In this document: in pieces, positions 9,337-21,061 of the stretch | Numbering within the stretch: the stretch's first letter is position 1 | Layout of the letters: the number at the start of each line of letters is the position of its first letter | DNA from: Lysobacter sp. yr284 | GTDB lineage: Bacteria; Pseudomonadota; Gammaproteobacteria; Xanthomonadales; Xanthomonadaceae | Direction: 5' to 3' | Assembly: GCF_900107375.1 (NCBI RefSeq) | Contig: NZ_FNPT01000003.1 | Location: 62,001 to 126,000, forward strand | Length of the DNA stretch: 64,000 bases | The notes under the pieces: model-generated | Database searches by the model: none | What the model saw: the letters and a program-made list of their open reading frames with translations, nothing else | Told to the model about the DNA's origin: nothing | Translations under genes and position numbers: made by a program

Positions 9337-10547
9337 GCGCGGCTACGGACAACGCCGATACCGGCCTGCCCAGCGATGCGGCGACGCCGAGCACGCGCGA
9401 GGAGCGCTGGCGCATGGTCCTGGGCAGCGAAGCCCAGGACAGCTGCGGCGCGCTCGGCGCGGGCCTGTCGCCGATGGACGCGGCCCTGGCCGCGCTGTAC
9501 GAACCCAGCGGTCCGGGCGGCCTGTCGCGGCGCGGCGGCCGCGGCGGTTCGGCGCCGAACGTGGCGCGCTGGCTCGGCGACATCCGCAAGTACTTCCCGA
9601 CCAGCGTGGTCCAGGTGATGCAGCGCGACGCCCTGCAGCGCCTGGACCTGCGCCAGATGCTGCTGGAAAAGGAGATGCTCGAGGGCATCCAGCCCGACGT
9701 GCACATGGTCGCCAACCTGGTGTCGCTGTCGGGCGTGATCCCGGCCGAGACCAAGCAGACCGCGCGCATGGTGGTGCGGCGCGTGGTCGAGGAACTGATG
9801 CGCAAGCTCGAAGAGCCGATGCGCTCGGCGGTGACCGGCGCGCTCGACCGCGCCCGCCGCACCCGGCGGCCGCGCCACGCCGAGATCGACTGGAACCGCA
9901 CCATCCGCGCCAACCTCAAGCATTGGCAGCCCGAGTACAAGACCGTGATCCCGCAGCAGCTGATCGGCTTCGGCCGCAAGTCGCGGCGGCCGCAGCGCGA
10001 GATCACCCTGTGCATCGACCAAAGCGGCTCGATGGCGGCCTCGGTGGTGTATTCGAGCATCTTCGGCGCGGTGATGGCCTCGCTGCCGGCGGTATCGACC
10101 CGGCTGGTGGTGTTCGACACCGCGGTGGTCGACATGACCGAGCAACTCGACGACCCGGTCGACCTGCTGTTCGGCGTGCAGCTCGGCGGCGGCACCGACA
10201 TCCACGGCGCGGTGGCCTATTGCCAGGGCCTGATCCGCGAGCCGCGCAACAGCATCCTGGTGCTGATCTCGGACCTGTACGAAGGCGGGGTCGAGGCCAA
10301 GCTGCTGGCGCGCGCGCAGGAATTGGTCGAGGCCGGCGTGCAGTTCATCGTGCTGCTGGCGCTCAGCGACGAAGGCCGCCCGGCCTACGATCAAGCGCTG
10401 GCGGCGAAGCTGGCGGCGCTGGGCGTGCCTTCGTTCGCGTGCACGCCGGATGCGTTTCCGGGATTGATGGCGGCGGCGATTCGCCGCGACGACGTCAACC
10501 AGTGGGCGGCGGGGAACGGGTTGGTGCCGACGCGGGCGGAGGGGTAG
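9333..10547 (+). CDS. von Willebrand factor A domain protein (YehP/CoxE-like), MoxR partner
   Basis: A 404-residue protein. A helical N-terminal half (about 1-215) is followed by a C-terminal vWA domain. All metal-ion-dependent adhesion site residues are present: DQSGS (D229, S231, S233), T288 in GGGTDI and D314 in LISDLYEGG. It should therefore bind a divalent cation and a partner protein. CoxE- and YehP-type vWA proteins work with MoxR ATPases, and the genes here are in one operon. ATG 9333 overlaps the DUF5682 stop. No signal peptide is seen, so it is cytoplasmic. The operon ends here: the next gene is convergent after 33 bases. Confidence 0.87.
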   Translation: MSAATDNADTGLPSDAATPSTREERWRMVLGSEAQDSCGALGAGLSPMDAALAALYEPSGPGGLSRRGGRGGSAPNVARWLGDIRKYFPTSVVQVMQRDALQRLDLRQMLLEKEMLEGIQPDVHMVANLVSLSGVIPAETKQTARMVVRRVVEELMRKLEEPMRSAVTGALDRARRTRRPRHAEIDWNRTIRANLKHWQPEYKTVIPQQLIGFGRKSRRPQREITLCIDQSGSMAASVVYSSIFGAVMASLPAVSTRLVVFDTAVVDMTEQLDDPVDLLFGVQLGGGTDIHGAVAYCQGLIREPRNSILVLISDLYEGGVEAKLLARAQELVEAGVQFIVLLALSDEGRPAYDQALAAKLAALGVPSFACTPDAFPGLMAAAIRRDDVNQWAAGNGLVPTRAEG

Positions 10548-10580
10548 GGCGCGAGCGTGCGCTCGCCGCGCCGCGCGCGC

Positions 10581-11006
10581 TCAGCGCGGCGCCAGCGCGG
10601 TGCAGTCGTCCCAGCGAATCACGGTGGTGCACTCGCCGTTCTCGCAGGACCCACTGCGGCGCGAACTGAGCGCGCAAAACTCGAAAGCGCCGTCGTCGGT
10701 CGCGATGCGGCCGTAGTAATGCGGCCCCACGCGCATGTGCTTGCGCAGCCGGTACCAGCCTTCTTCTGCGGAGCCGTTGCCGTCCTCGCTGGACCTGGCG
10801 TAGCGCAGATGGCCGTCCGCGCGTGCCTGCGTGCTCTTTTCCAGCCAGCCTGCGCGCAGTTGCGCGGTTGCGTGCTGCAATTCGATTTCGACCACGCCGG
10901 CGGTGCGGCCGTACCAACGGCTGTTGCGGTCGCGCTCCGCGCTGCCGGCGCAGGCGGCCAGGGTGAGGCAGAGCGCACCGGCAGAAGCGATGGAACGAAA
11001 CAGCAT
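10581..11006 (-). CDS. Putative small lipoprotein
   Basis: A 141-residue protein whose N-terminal hydrophobic segment ends in the lipobox LAAC (Cys 19), so it is probably a lipid-anchored periplasmic protein. The mature part has further cysteines near the C-terminus (CALSS, SCENGEC, DDC), which may form disulfides. GGAG precedes the ATG at 11006. It is convergent with the vWA gene and lies downstream of acnA on the same strand, with repeats in between. No family was recognised. Confidence 0.65.
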   Translation of the reverse strand: MLFRSIASAGALCLTLAACAGSAERDRNSRWYGRTAGVVEIELQHATAQLRAGWLEKSTQARADGHLRYARSSEDGNGSAEEGWYRLRKHMRVGPHYYGRIATDDGAFEFCALSSRRSGSCENGECTTVIRWDDCTALAPR

Positions 11007-11169
11007 GCGGCGGCTCCATGTCGGCGGCGCTGCAGGCGCCGTCCGTTTGCCTCAAGCGGGAGAGGATCCTGCGAGAGGGTAAGCGAGTCGGCCAGTGGAG
11101 GCCATCACCAGCCCCGCCCCGGCCCGAACGCATAGCGTTCGGGCGACCGGGTCCGCGCGAGCCAATGGC

Positions 11170-11300
11170 TCGCAGCGCGGCCCCTCACCCCGCAAGCGGG
11201 AGAGGGGCCCAAGCAGCAGCGTCGTGAGCCGTTCCTTCTCCCGTTTACGGGAGAAGGCGCCCGAAGGGCCTGCCCCTGCGAAGGCAGGGGCGGATGAGGG
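11170..11300. repeat. Composite palindromic intergenic repeat downstream of acnA
   Basis: The gap between acnA and the lipoprotein gene holds stacked palindromes: a 10-bp stem with TTTA loop (11234-11243 with 11248-11257), then an 8-bp GCCCCTGC stem starting at about 11272. A related half-copy (CAAGCGGGAGAGG) is near 11055. It resembles the GC-rich REP-like elements scattered in Xanthomonadaceae genomes. It may also end acnA transcription, since no standard terminator is visible. Confidence 0.6.
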
Positions 11301-11317
11301 CAGCGCGAAGCCGCCTG

Positions 11318-14086
<2,769 letters not shown>

Positions 14087-14930
14087 GCGTTGAACTCCTG
14101 TGAGGTGCTGGCTCGCGCCTCGCGCCGGGCGAGGATCTGCTTGCGGTGGACCGGGCGGCGCAGTGCGTGGCGGGGTCTGTGGGGCGATTATCCACCAGTT
14201 GCCGATGAGCGGATGTGCACGGGGTGTCGAGGCGATTCGATCGCGACGGCGGTTGCGGTTCGGCGATGCACGACGGTCCTGCGGCTTTTGCCGCGCATTT
14301 CGTTCGCCTCGGGTTTTTCCCGCGAGCCGGTCCGGCGCCGCGGACAACACAGCGTTGCGCGGGCGCGGCGGCGAGCGACCCGTTCGGTGTTCGCGCCGCC
14401 TCGCCGCGCATCGAACGAGGATGCCCGCGTTTTGTTGCGCTTCGGCAAAGGGCGCGCGCACTGCGGTCCCGGCATCGGCGATGCGCGCGGCGGGCCGGTC
14501 GCGGATCGGCAGCGCGGTCGGAGTAGCCACGTCGTGCGAACAGGGCCGGCCGCCGATCCGCCCTGCGCCGGCGACGGCGGCTCGCCGCGCGCGCCGCCCC
14601 AGGAACGAACGCCGGCGGCGCCGATTCGATCCCGAGCCGCGGCAACGCAGGGCAGCGCGCCGGGAATCGGACCGGTCCGTCCGCGGTAGCGCAGGCCTGG
14701 AAGTTTGCTGCCGGGGGCGAGGGCGGGCGTATCGGTATGGACCGGCGGCTGAACCGCAGCCGCCGCGCGGTCCCGCGCAGCGGGCGACGGCGGCCCGCAG
14801 TCTAGGGGCTTGGGGCGGGATAACTTTCTGTAAAATATGGATTTTCGCCTCGGCTCGCGACGCTTCGGCCGAGCGCTCGGCGGCCCACGGCCACCGGCCA
14901 GCGCTACAGTCCCGGCCCCTGAGCGCGGCC
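14087..14930. other. Long intergenic region between acnA and vapBC
   Basis: About 840 bases without a convincing gene; the open frames here lack start signals and look like GC-driven shadows. It must hold the acnA promoter (minus). A TAAAAT hexamer lies at 14831-14836 on the plus strand, but no good -35 partner was seen. The closing part is GC-rich up to the vapBC operator. Confidence 0.5.
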
Positions 14931-14933
14931 CAG

Positions 14934-14970
14934 GTATGTATAATGAGTACATACTTTCTGGAGCGTACTC
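14934..14970 (+). promoter_or_regulatory. vapBC promoter and operator palindrome
   Basis: A perfect inverted repeat, GTATGTA (14934-14940) and TACATAC (14948-14954) separated by 7 bases, contains a consensus -10 box TATAAT at 14939-14944. A second inverted pair, GAGTAC (14945-14950) and GTACTC (14965-14970), ends against the antitoxin start codon. AbrB-fold antitoxins bind such palindromes and repress their own operon with the toxin as co-repressor, so autoregulation is expected. The overlap of operator and -10 box is directly visible; the regulator is inferred. Confidence 0.75.
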
Positions 14971-15195
14971 ATGGAAGCCACCGTCGCCGAGCGGGGTCAG
15001 ATCACCCTCCCCAAAGCGGTGCGCGATGCGCTCGGCCTGACCAAGGGCACGCTGCTGAAGGTCGAGCTGGACGGCAGCCGGATCATCCTGCGCAAGAGCG
15101 TGGACGATGCGATCTCCAAGGCGCGCGGCAAGTTCGCCCTGGACGGCTTCGACTCCGGCGAGGACGCCGCCCGCGCGATGCGCGACGAGGAATGA
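14971..15195 (+). CDS. vapB: VapB/MazE-type AbrB-fold antitoxin
   Basis: A 74-residue protein with an N-terminal SpoVT/AbrB swapped-hairpin domain: ERGQITLPKAVRDALGL (about 8-24), then GTLLKVELDGSRIIL. The acidic C-terminal tail (about 55-74) should wrap the toxin. It is followed after 4 bases by the PIN-domain toxin gene, a standard antitoxin-toxin arrangement. It probably autoregulates through the palindrome just upstream. AGCG-poor spacing gives no strong Shine-Dalgarno; CTGGAG at 14958-14963 is the best candidate. The family call is firm; whether the pair is active is not known. Confidence 0.85.
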   Translation: MEATVAERGQITLPKAVRDALGLTKGTLLKVELDGSRIILRKSVDDAISKARGKFALDGFDSGEDAARAMRDEE

Positions 15196-15199
15196 GCCG

Positions 15200-15598
15200 G
15201 TGATCGCGGTCGACTCGCCGGTCCTGATCGAACTGCTCAGCGACGGCCCGCAGGCCGACGCGGTCGAGTCGTGCCTGCGCCAGAGCCTGGTCGGCGGCCG
15301 CGTGGTGGTGTGCGACGTCAGCCTGGCCGAGATCTGCGCGGCGTTGCGCGGCGGCGCGCAGGCGCAGGAAGCGCTGGAGGAAATGGGCATCCACTTCAGC
15401 GCGCTGGAAGCCAAGTCGGCGTTGCGCGCGGGCGAGATGCACCGGCGCCAGCGCCAGCGCGGCGGCGAGCCGCGCGGCTTCGGCGGTTTCCTGGTCGGCG
15501 CCCACGCCTTGCTGCAGTGCGACGGCCTGATCACCTGGAACGACACGTTTTACCGCGACTACTTCAAGGGCCTGAAGCTGATCGTGCCGCAAGCCTGA
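15200..15598 (+). CDS. vapC: VapC-type PIN-domain toxin
   Basis: A 132-residue PIN-domain ribonuclease homologue starting at GTG 15200, four bases after the antitoxin stop. PIN toxins cleave RNA using clustered acidic residues. Visible ones are the first Asp in IAVDSPVL, a Glu in SLAEICAAL and an Asp in LITWNDTFY. The segment before LVGAHA reads [12 protein letters not shown], where family members usually have Asp before the FLIGAHA-like motif. So one expected acidic ligand appears replaced by Gly. The toxin could be weakened, or use a neighbouring residue. A terminator follows, separating the pair from acnB. Confidence 0.82.
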   Translation: MIAVDSPVLIELLSDGPQADAVESCLRQSLVGGRVVVCDVSLAEICAALRGGAQAQEALEEMGIHFSALEAKSALRAGEMHRRQRQRGGEPRGFGGFLVGAHALLQCDGLITWNDTFYRDYFKGLKLIVPQA

Positions 15599-15637
15599 GC
15601 CCCTGCGACATCCGGTCGCCGCGATCGCTCCGGCCCC

Positions 15638-15664
15638 GGCCGGGCGCGTCGCCCGGCCCGTTTT
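15638..15664 (+). terminator. Terminator after vapBC
   Basis: An 8-bp stem, GGCCGGGC (15638-15645) with GCCCGGCC (15651-15658), is followed by CG and TTTT at 15661-15664. It should stop vapBC transcripts before acnB, although the short T run makes it moderately strong only. Confidence 0.6.
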
Positions 15665-15717
15665 ACCCCACCGTCTTCATCCAGATGTTTTCTACCCAGA
15701 TCCACGCGGAGAATTTT

Positions 15718-18303
15718 ATGTTGGAAGCCTATCGCCACCACGTTGCCGAGCGCGCCGCGCTGGGCATTCCGCCGCTGCCCCTGACCGCCCAGCAGACCGC
15801 CGACGTCATCGAACTGCTGAAGGCCCCGCCGACCGGCGAGGGCGAGTTCCTGCTGGACCTCATCACCTACCGCGTCCCCGCCGGCGTCGACGACGCCGCC
15901 AAGGTCAAGGCCTCGTACCTGGCCGCGGTCGCCTTCGGCACGCAGAAGAACGCGCTGATTTCGCGCGCCCGCGCCACCGAACTGCTGGGCACCATGCTCG
16001 GCGGCTACAACATCCATCCGCTGATCGAACTGCTCGACGACGCCGAAGTCGGCACCGTCGCCGCCGACGCGCTCAAGCACACCCTGCTGATGTTCGACGC
16101 CTTCCACGACGTGCAGGAAAAGGCCGAGAAGGGCAACGCCAACGCCAAGGCCGTCTTGCACAGCTGGGCCGACGCGGAATGGTTCACCAGCAAGCCGGAA
16201 GTGCCGCAGTCGATGACCGTCACCGTGTTCAAGGTGACTGGCGAGACCAACACCGACGACCTGTCGCCTGCGCCCGACGCGACCACCCGCCCGGACATCC
16301 CGCTGCACGCGCTGGCGATGCTGAAGAACAAGCGCGACGGCATCGAGCCGGAAGAGGACGGCAAGCGCGGCCCGATCGCCTTCATCGAATCGCTGAAGGA
16401 CAAGGGCCACCTGGTCGCCTACGTCGGCGACGTAGTCGGCACCGGCTCCAGCCGCAAGTCGGCGACCAACTCGGTGCTGTGGTTCACCGGCGAAGACATC
16501 CCCTTCATCCCGAACAAGCGCTTCGGCGGCGTGTGCCTGGGTTCGAAGATCGCGCCGATCTTCTACAACACCATGGAAGACGCCGGCGCGCTGCCGATCG
16601 AACTGGACGTGTCGCAGATGGACATGGGCGACGTGGTCGAGCTGCGTCCGTACGAAGGCAAGGCGTTCAAGAACGGCGAGCTGATCGCCGAATTCGCGCT
16701 GAAGTCCGACGTGCTGCTGGACGAAGTCCGCGCCGGCGGCCGCATCCCGCTGATCGTCGGCCGCGGCCTCACCGCCAAGGCGCGCGAAGCGCTGGGCCTG
16801 GCGCCGTCGAGCCTGTTCCGCCTGCCGCAGAACCCGGCCGACAGCGGCAAGGGCTACTCGCTGGCGCAGAAGATGGTCGGCCGCGCCTGCGGCCTCGCCG
16901 AAGGCCAGGGCATCCGCCCGGGCACCTACTGCGAGCCGAAGATGACCTCGGTGGGTTCGCAGGACACCACCGGCCCGATGACCCGCGACGAATTGAAGGA
17001 CCTGGCCTGCCTGGGCTTCTCGGCCGACCTGGTGATGCAGTCGTTCTGCCACACCGCGGCGTATCCCAAGCCCGTCGACGTCAAGACCCACCACGACCTG
17101 CCGGCCTTCATCAGCAACCGCGGCGGCATCGCCCTGCGTCCGGGCGACGGCGTGATCCACTCGTGGCTCAACCGCATGCTGATGCCCGACACCGTCGGCA
17201 CCGGCGGCGACTCGCACACCCGCTTCCCGGTCGGCATCTCGTTCCCGGCCGGCTCCGGTCTGGTCGCGTTCGCCGCGGCCACCGGCGTCATGCCGCTGGA
17301 CATGCCCGAGTCGGTGCTGGTGCGCTTCAAGGGCGAGATGCAGCCCGGCGTGACCCTGCGCGACCTGGTCAACGCGATTCCGCTGGCCGCGATCAAGAGC
17401 GGCCTGCTGACCGTCGCCAAGCAGGGCAAGAAGAACATCTTCTCCGGCCGCATCCTCGAGATCGAAGGCCTGCCGCAGCTCAAGGTCGAGCAGGCGTTCG
17501 AGCTGTCCGACGCCTCGGCCGAACGTTCCGCCGCCGGCTGCACGGTCAAGCTGGATAAGGAACCGATCATCGAGTACCTGACCAGCAACATCACCCTGCT
17601 GAAGTGGATGATCGCCGAAGGCTACGCCGACCCGCGTTCGCTGCAGCGCCGGATCAAGGCGATGGAAGGCTGGCTGGCCAACCCGCAGTTGCTGGAAGGC
17701 GACGCCGATGCCGAGTACGCGGCGGTGATCGAGATCGATCTCAACGAGATCGTCGAGCCGATCGTGGCGTGCCCGAACGATCCCGACGACGTCAAGACCC
17801 TGTCCGACGTCGCCGGCGCGGTCATCGACGAAGTGTTCATCGGTTCGTGCATGACGAACATCGGCCACTTCCGCGCCGCTGCCAAGCTGCTGGAAGGCAA
17901 GCGCGACATCCCGACCCGTTTGTGGGTCGCGCCGCCGACCAAGATGGACGCCAGCGAGCTGACCAAGGAAGGCCACTACGGCACCTTCGGCACCGCCGGC
18001 GCGCGCATGGAAATGCCGGGCTGCTCGCTGTGCATGGGCAACCAGGCGCAGGCGCGCGAGGGCGCGACGGTGTTCTCCACCAGCACCCGCAACTTCCCCA
18101 ACCGCCTGGGCCGCAACACCAACGTGTACCTGGGTTCGGCCGAACTGGCCGCGATCTGCTCGCGCCTGGGCCGGATCCCGACCCGCGAGGAGTACATGGC
18201 CGACATCGGCGTGATCAACGCCAACGGCGACAAGATCTACCGCTACATGAACTTCGACCAGATCGAGGACTACAAGCAGGTCGCCGACACCGTCGCGGCC
18301 TGA
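15718..18303 (+). CDS. acnB: Bifunctional aconitate hydratase 2 / 2-methylisocitrate dehydratase
   Basis: An 861-residue AcnB, the main TCA-cycle aconitase in many proteobacteria, also able to act on 2-methylisocitrate. The N-terminal HEAT-like domain begins [17 protein letters not shown], matching the E. coli AcnB start. The swivel domain has [19 protein letters not shown], and the catalytic part has [30 protein letters not shown]. Cluster cysteines lie in [10 protein letters not shown] and [12 protein letters not shown] 15718 is preferred over an in-frame ATG 11 codons upstream (15685) because of this match and the preceding GGAGA. A strong terminator follows. Divergent acnA lies on the far side of vapBC. 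Confidence 0.97.
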   Translation: MLEAYRHHVAERAALGIPPLPLTAQQTADVIELLKAPPTGEGEFLLDLITYRVPAGVDDAAKVKASYLAAVAFGTQKNALISRARATELLGTMLGGYNIHPLIELLDDAEVGTVAADALKHTLLMFDAFHDVQEKAEKGNANAKAVLHSWADAEWFTSKPEVPQSMTVTVFKVTGETNTDDLSPAPDATTRPDIPLHALAMLKNKRDGIEPEEDGKRGPIAFIESLKDKGHLVAYVGDVVGTGSSRKSATNSVLWFTGEDIPFIPNKRFGGVCLGSKIAPIFYNTMEDAGALPIELDVSQMDMGDVVELRPYEGKAFKNGELIAEFALKSDVLLDEVRAGGRIPLIVGRGLTAKAREALGLAPSSLFRLPQNPADSGKGYSLAQKMVGRACGLAEGQGIRPGTYCEPKMTSVGSQDTTGPMTRDELKDLACLGFSADLVMQSFCHTAAYPKPVDVKTHHDLPAFISNRGGIALRPGDGVIHSWLNRMLMPDTVGTGGDSHTRFPVGISFPAGSGLVAFAAATGVMPLDMPESVLVRFKGEMQPGVTLRDLVNAIPLAAIKSGLLTVAKQGKKNIFSGRILEIEGLPQLKVEQAFELSDASAERSAAGCTVKLDKEPIIEYLTSNITLLKWMIAEGYADPRSLQRRIKAMEGWLANPQLLEGDADAEYAAVIEIDLNEIVEPIVACPNDPDDVKTLSDVAGAVIDEVFIGSCMTNIGHFRAAAKLLEGKRDIPTRLWVAPPTKMDASELTKEGHYGTFGTAGARMEMPGCSLCMGNQAQAREGATVFSTSTRNFPNRLGRNTNVYLGSAELAAICSRLGRIPTREEYMADIGVINANGDKIYRYMNFDQIEDYKQVADTVAA

Positions 18304-18326
18304 GGTTCGAGGTTGCGTCGACGAAG

Positions 18327-18351
18327 AACCCCGGCTCCGGCCGGGGTTTTT
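18327..18351 (+). terminator. Terminator after acnB
   Basis: A 9-bp stem AACCCCGGC (18327-18335) with GCCGGGGTT (18340-18348), 4-base loop, and a T run to 18351, 24 bases after the acnB stop. Confidence 0.88.
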
Positions 18352-18380
18352 CGTTGGCGCTTGCGCGGCGACCTGAGCGC

Positions 18381-18476
18381 AAAGCATCGGGCCTGAAGGC
18401 CCTCTCACAAGATCGTGCCTGCTTGCATGGACCCAGGCCGGCCCTTGTGGGAGGGCCTTCAGGCCCGACGCCTTTC
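18381..18476. repeat. Inverted pair of GGGCCTGAAGGCCCT repeats
   Basis: Two facing copies of a dispersed palindromic element: a minus copy at 18381-18410 and a plus copy at 18444-18476 (core GTGGGAGGGCCTTCAGGCCC, then GACGC). Each core contains the small palindrome GGGCCTTCAGGCCC. The same unit recurs at 19178-19289, 41382-41574 and 43793-43891. Such REP/BIME-like pairs can fold into large hairpins in RNA. Confidence 0.75.
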
Positions 18477-18596
18477 GCTCCGACCGCCCGATTGGCTGCT
18501 TGCCGCGGCCCGCCCACTGGCTTACGGTGCCGCCCGATCCCGCGCTTCGCCGCGGCGACGTTTCTTCCTCACCGCACCACCGACAAGGACTTGCGC

Positions 18597-19148
18597 ATGA
18601 CCCGATTCCCCCTGCGCCTCGCCGCCGCCTCGCTCGCCGCCGCGTTGTTCACCGCGCTGGCCAGCGCCGCCGACGAGGCGCCGTACCGCGACGCCGCCGA
18701 AGTGCGCAGCGAACTGGTCAAGGTGCTGGGCTGCCAGGCCAGCCGCGCCGACTACCTGCGCCTGGCCAACGCGGTCACCGAGATCTACTACGACAAGCCC
18801 GCGCAGCCGGCGCTCAAGGGCTGGAGCAAGGCCAAGGACGACAACGCGTTCGTGGCCATGTTCGACCTGCCCGAGGCGGTGACCGTGCACGGCCGTCCGA
18901 CCCGCCAGCTGATGATGGCCGGCGAGGGCATCCTGGCCGTGCTCGACGGCGACATCGCCGACAAGCTGGCCGGCGAACTCAAGCTCGCGCCGGCCGACGA
19001 GCCGCTGGCCGGGCACATCCGCGTGCGCCAGGTGCGCAGCGAAGACCTCGGCGACGGCGTCGCGGTCAAGATCGTGCAGACGGTCAGCACCATCACCAGC
19101 CACCCGGGCAAGACCATGGTCGGCTGCGAGTACCGGATGAGCTACTGA
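18597..19148 (+). CDS. Secreted protein of unknown function
   Basis: A 183-residue protein. A clear signal peptide (TRFPLRLAAASLAAAL to ALASA, cleavage near residue 22) predicts periplasmic export. The mature part has two cysteines, one near the start (LGCQAS) and one near the end (VGCEYRMSY), that could pair. No domain was recognised. The ATG at 18597 directly follows the leader region after the repeat pair. It is flanked by repeats on both sides and convergent with hflD, with a strong bidirectional terminator between. Confidence 0.7.
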   Translation: MTRFPLRLAAASLAAALFTALASAADEAPYRDAAEVRSELVKVLGCQASRADYLRLANAVTEIYYDKPAQPALKGWSKAKDDNAFVAMFDLPEAVTVHGRPTRQLMMAGEGILAVLDGDIADKLAGELKLAPADEPLAGHIRVRQVRSEDLGDGVAVKIVQTVSTITSHPGKTMVGCEYRMSY

Positions 19149-19177
19149 GCCGGCGGTGGGGGGCGGCCTGATCGAAC

Positions 19178-19289
19178 GGCGTCGGGCCTGAAGGCCCTCC
19201 CACAAAAACAAAGAAAGCGGCCTCTTGCGAGGCCGCTTTCTTTTGGGGCGCCTGCTTTTGTGGGAGGGCCTTCAGGCCCGACGCCGTTC
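19178..19289. repeat. Inverted REP-like pair around a terminator
   Basis: A minus copy (19178-19207) and plus copy (19257-19289) of the GGGCCTGAAGGCCCT element face each other and enclose the terminator hairpin at 19213-19244. The nested arrangement lies exactly between two convergent genes. Confidence 0.75.
19213..19244. terminator. Bidirectional terminator between convergent genes
   Basis: A perfect 12-bp stem (19213-19224 with 19229-19240, TTGC loop) followed by TTTT on the plus strand and by an A-rich tract on the other side that reads as T-rich on the minus strand. It can serve both the secreted-protein gene and the hflD operon. Confidence 0.9.
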
Positions 19290-19303
19290 GACCCGTTCGC
19301 GGT

Positions 19304-19912
19304 TCAATCCAACCGCGCCTCGGTCGCATCCACCATCGCCCGCTTGCGCAGCAGGAAGTCCCAGTAGCTGCCGCCGAGCTGGCGCCACAGCACCGCCGAG
19401 CGCACCGCCGCCAGCAACACCGCGCGGACCTCGGCGACCACTCCGGGCTGGCCCAGGTAATGCGGGTTGCCCTGCACCAGCACCCGCGGGCGCAGGTGGC
19501 TCAAGGTATCGGCGTAGAGCGTGCCGAGCGCGGCGATCACGTCGGGGTGGCTGCTGCCCAGGCGCTGGGCCTGGTCGGCTTGCGCGCGGATGCCGCCGAG
19601 GACCTTGTCGGCCATCGCCGCGTCCTGGACGAAGCGGCGCTCCAATTGCAGCACCGCCAGCGCCAGCCGCGGCAGGTGCTCGTCGTGGCTGCGGCTGGTG
19701 AAGTAGTCCTGCACCAGCACCAGCCCCGGGCGCAGCTGGGCGACGTTGCCGTACACCGCCGAGGGCGAGGAGGCGTCGATGCGGAACACCGACTCCAGCG
19801 CGGTTTCCAGCACGCTGGCGTTGGCCTGGCCGGTGTCGGCGATGCGCCGCACCTGGGCCAGCGCCTGGGCGAGGCCGGCGAGGGCGAGGACGCGTTCGGA
19901 AAGTTCGGCCAT
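19304..19912 (-). CDS. hflD: HflD (YcfC) family protein
   Basis: A 202-residue, mostly helical protein matching HflD: it begins [21 protein letters not shown] and contains [18 protein letters not shown]-like and [11 protein letters not shown] segments. In E. coli HflD is a peripheral membrane protein that influences lambda lysogeny through CII; its housekeeping role is unclear. The ATG at 19912 shares its A with the mnmA stop (TAATG), so the two are translationally coupled. hflD-mnmA adjacency is widely conserved. In several gammaproteobacteria purB follows; here a terminator and convergent gene follow instead. Confidence 0.92.
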   Translation of the reverse strand: MAELSERVLALAGLAQALAQVRRIADTGQANASVLETALESVFRIDASSPSAVYGNVAQLRPGLVLVQDYFTSRSHDEHLPRLALAVLQLERRFVQDAAMADKVLGGIRAQADQAQRLGSSHPDVIAALGTLYADTLSHLRPRVLVQGNPHYLGQPGVVAEVRAVLLAAVRSAVLWRQLGGSYWDFLLRKRAMVDATEARLD

Positions 19913-21057
19913 TACGGATTCGTCGTCAAAGTCGTCAGGGAAGGGGAGGCCGCGCGCAGGCCCGGCACCGGCGCGTCGGTGGCGGCGATCACCGCACCGC
20001 CGAGGCATTCCTCGCCGGCGTACAGCACCAGCGACTGGCCGGGAGTGACCGCGCGCTGCGGCTGGGCGAAGCGCACCGACAGGGTACCGTCCTCGCCGAC
20101 CTCGACCTCGCACGACTGGTCGGGCTGGCGGTAGCGGGTCTGCGCGGCGCAGGCGAAGCGGCGGCCGGGCGGCGCGCCGGCGATCCAGTGCGCGGCCTCG
20201 GTGACCAGCGCCTGCGACCGCAGCCACGGCGTATCGCTGCCCTGGTCCACGTACAGCACGTTGCCGGCGACGTCCTTGCCGACCACGTACCACGGCGCCT
20301 GCTCGAAGCCGCGCACGCCGCCGATGGCGAGGCCTTCGCGCTGGCCCAGGGTGAAATAGAACACGCCCGGATGGCGGCCGACGGCGCGGCCGTCGACGGC
20401 GCGGATCTCGCCTTCGCGCGCGGGCAGGTAGCGGGCCAGGAACTCGCGGAAGTCGCGTTCGCCGATGAAACAGATGCCGGTGGAGTCCTTCTTGGCCGCG
20501 GTCGGCAGGTTCGCCGCGCGCGCCATCTCGCGCACGTCGCGCTTGAGCAACTCGCCCAGCGGGAAGCGGGTGGCGCCGAGCTGGGCCTGGCCGAGCTGGT
20601 GCAGGAAGTAGCTCTGGTCCTTGCTGCGGTCCAGCGCCTTGAGCAGGCGGAAGCGATCGCCGGCGCGGTCGACCCGGGCGTAGTGGCCGGTGGCGATGTA
20701 GTCGGCGCCCAATTCGCGCGCGGCGTCGAGGAAATGCTTGAACTTGATCTCGCGGTTGCACAGCACGTCGGGATTGGGCGTGCGCCCGGCCGCATATTCG
20801 GCGACGAAGTGCTCGAACACCCCGGCCCAGTACTCGCCGGAGAAATCGCGGAAGTGGATCGGCAGGCCGAGCCGGCCGGACACCGCGACCGCGTCGCGGC
20901 GGTCGTCCTCGGCGCGGCAGTCGCCGCTGCCGTCGTCGGCCCAGTTCTGCATGAACAATCCCGACAAGGCCTGCCCGGAGTCGCGCAGCAACAGCGCGGC
21001 GACCGAGGAATCGACCCCGCCCGACATGCCCACGATGGTGTCCGCCGACCTCGTCAT
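19912..21057 (-). CDS. mnmA: tRNA-specific 2-thiouridylase MnmA
   Basis: A 381-residue ATP-dependent enzyme that thiolates U34 of Lys, Glu and Gln tRNAs. The PP-loop GMSGGVDSS is at about 10-18. The catalytic cysteines are in [13 protein letters not shown] and [12 protein letters not shown]. The C-terminal barrel ends in the usual Q-rich RNA-binding region. The length is slightly long for the family but normal. The operon order nudJ-mnmA-hflD is as in E. coli. The start ATG at 21057 begins [14 protein letters not shown], only a few bases after the nudJ stop. Confidence 0.96.
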   Translation of the reverse strand: MTRSADTIVGMSGGVDSSVAALLLRDSGQALSGLFMQNWADDGSGDCRAEDDRRDAVAVSGRLGLPIHFRDFSGEYWAGVFEHFVAEYAAGRTPNPDVLCNREIKFKHFLDAARELGADYIATGHYARVDRAGDRFRLLKALDRSKDQSYFLHQLGQAQLGATRFPLGELLKRDVREMARAANLPTAAKKDSTGICFIGERDFREFLARYLPAREGEIRAVDGRAVGRHPGVFYFTLGQREGLAIGGVRGFEQAPWYVVGKDVAGNVLYVDQGSDTPWLRSQALVTEAAHWIAGAPPGRRFACAAQTRYRQPDQSCEVEVGEDGTLSVRFAQPQRAVTPGQSLVLYAGEECLGGAVIAATDAPVPGLRAASPSLTTLTTNP

Positions 21058-21061
21058 GACC

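Noticed and set aside
10552-10567. Palindrome after the vWA gene as a terminator
   Set aside because: The GCGAGC stem has no T tract on either side.
14188-15546. A 452-codon minus-strand frame across the acnA-vapBC gap
   Set aside because: It runs antisense through vapBC and its operator and lacks recognisable domains.
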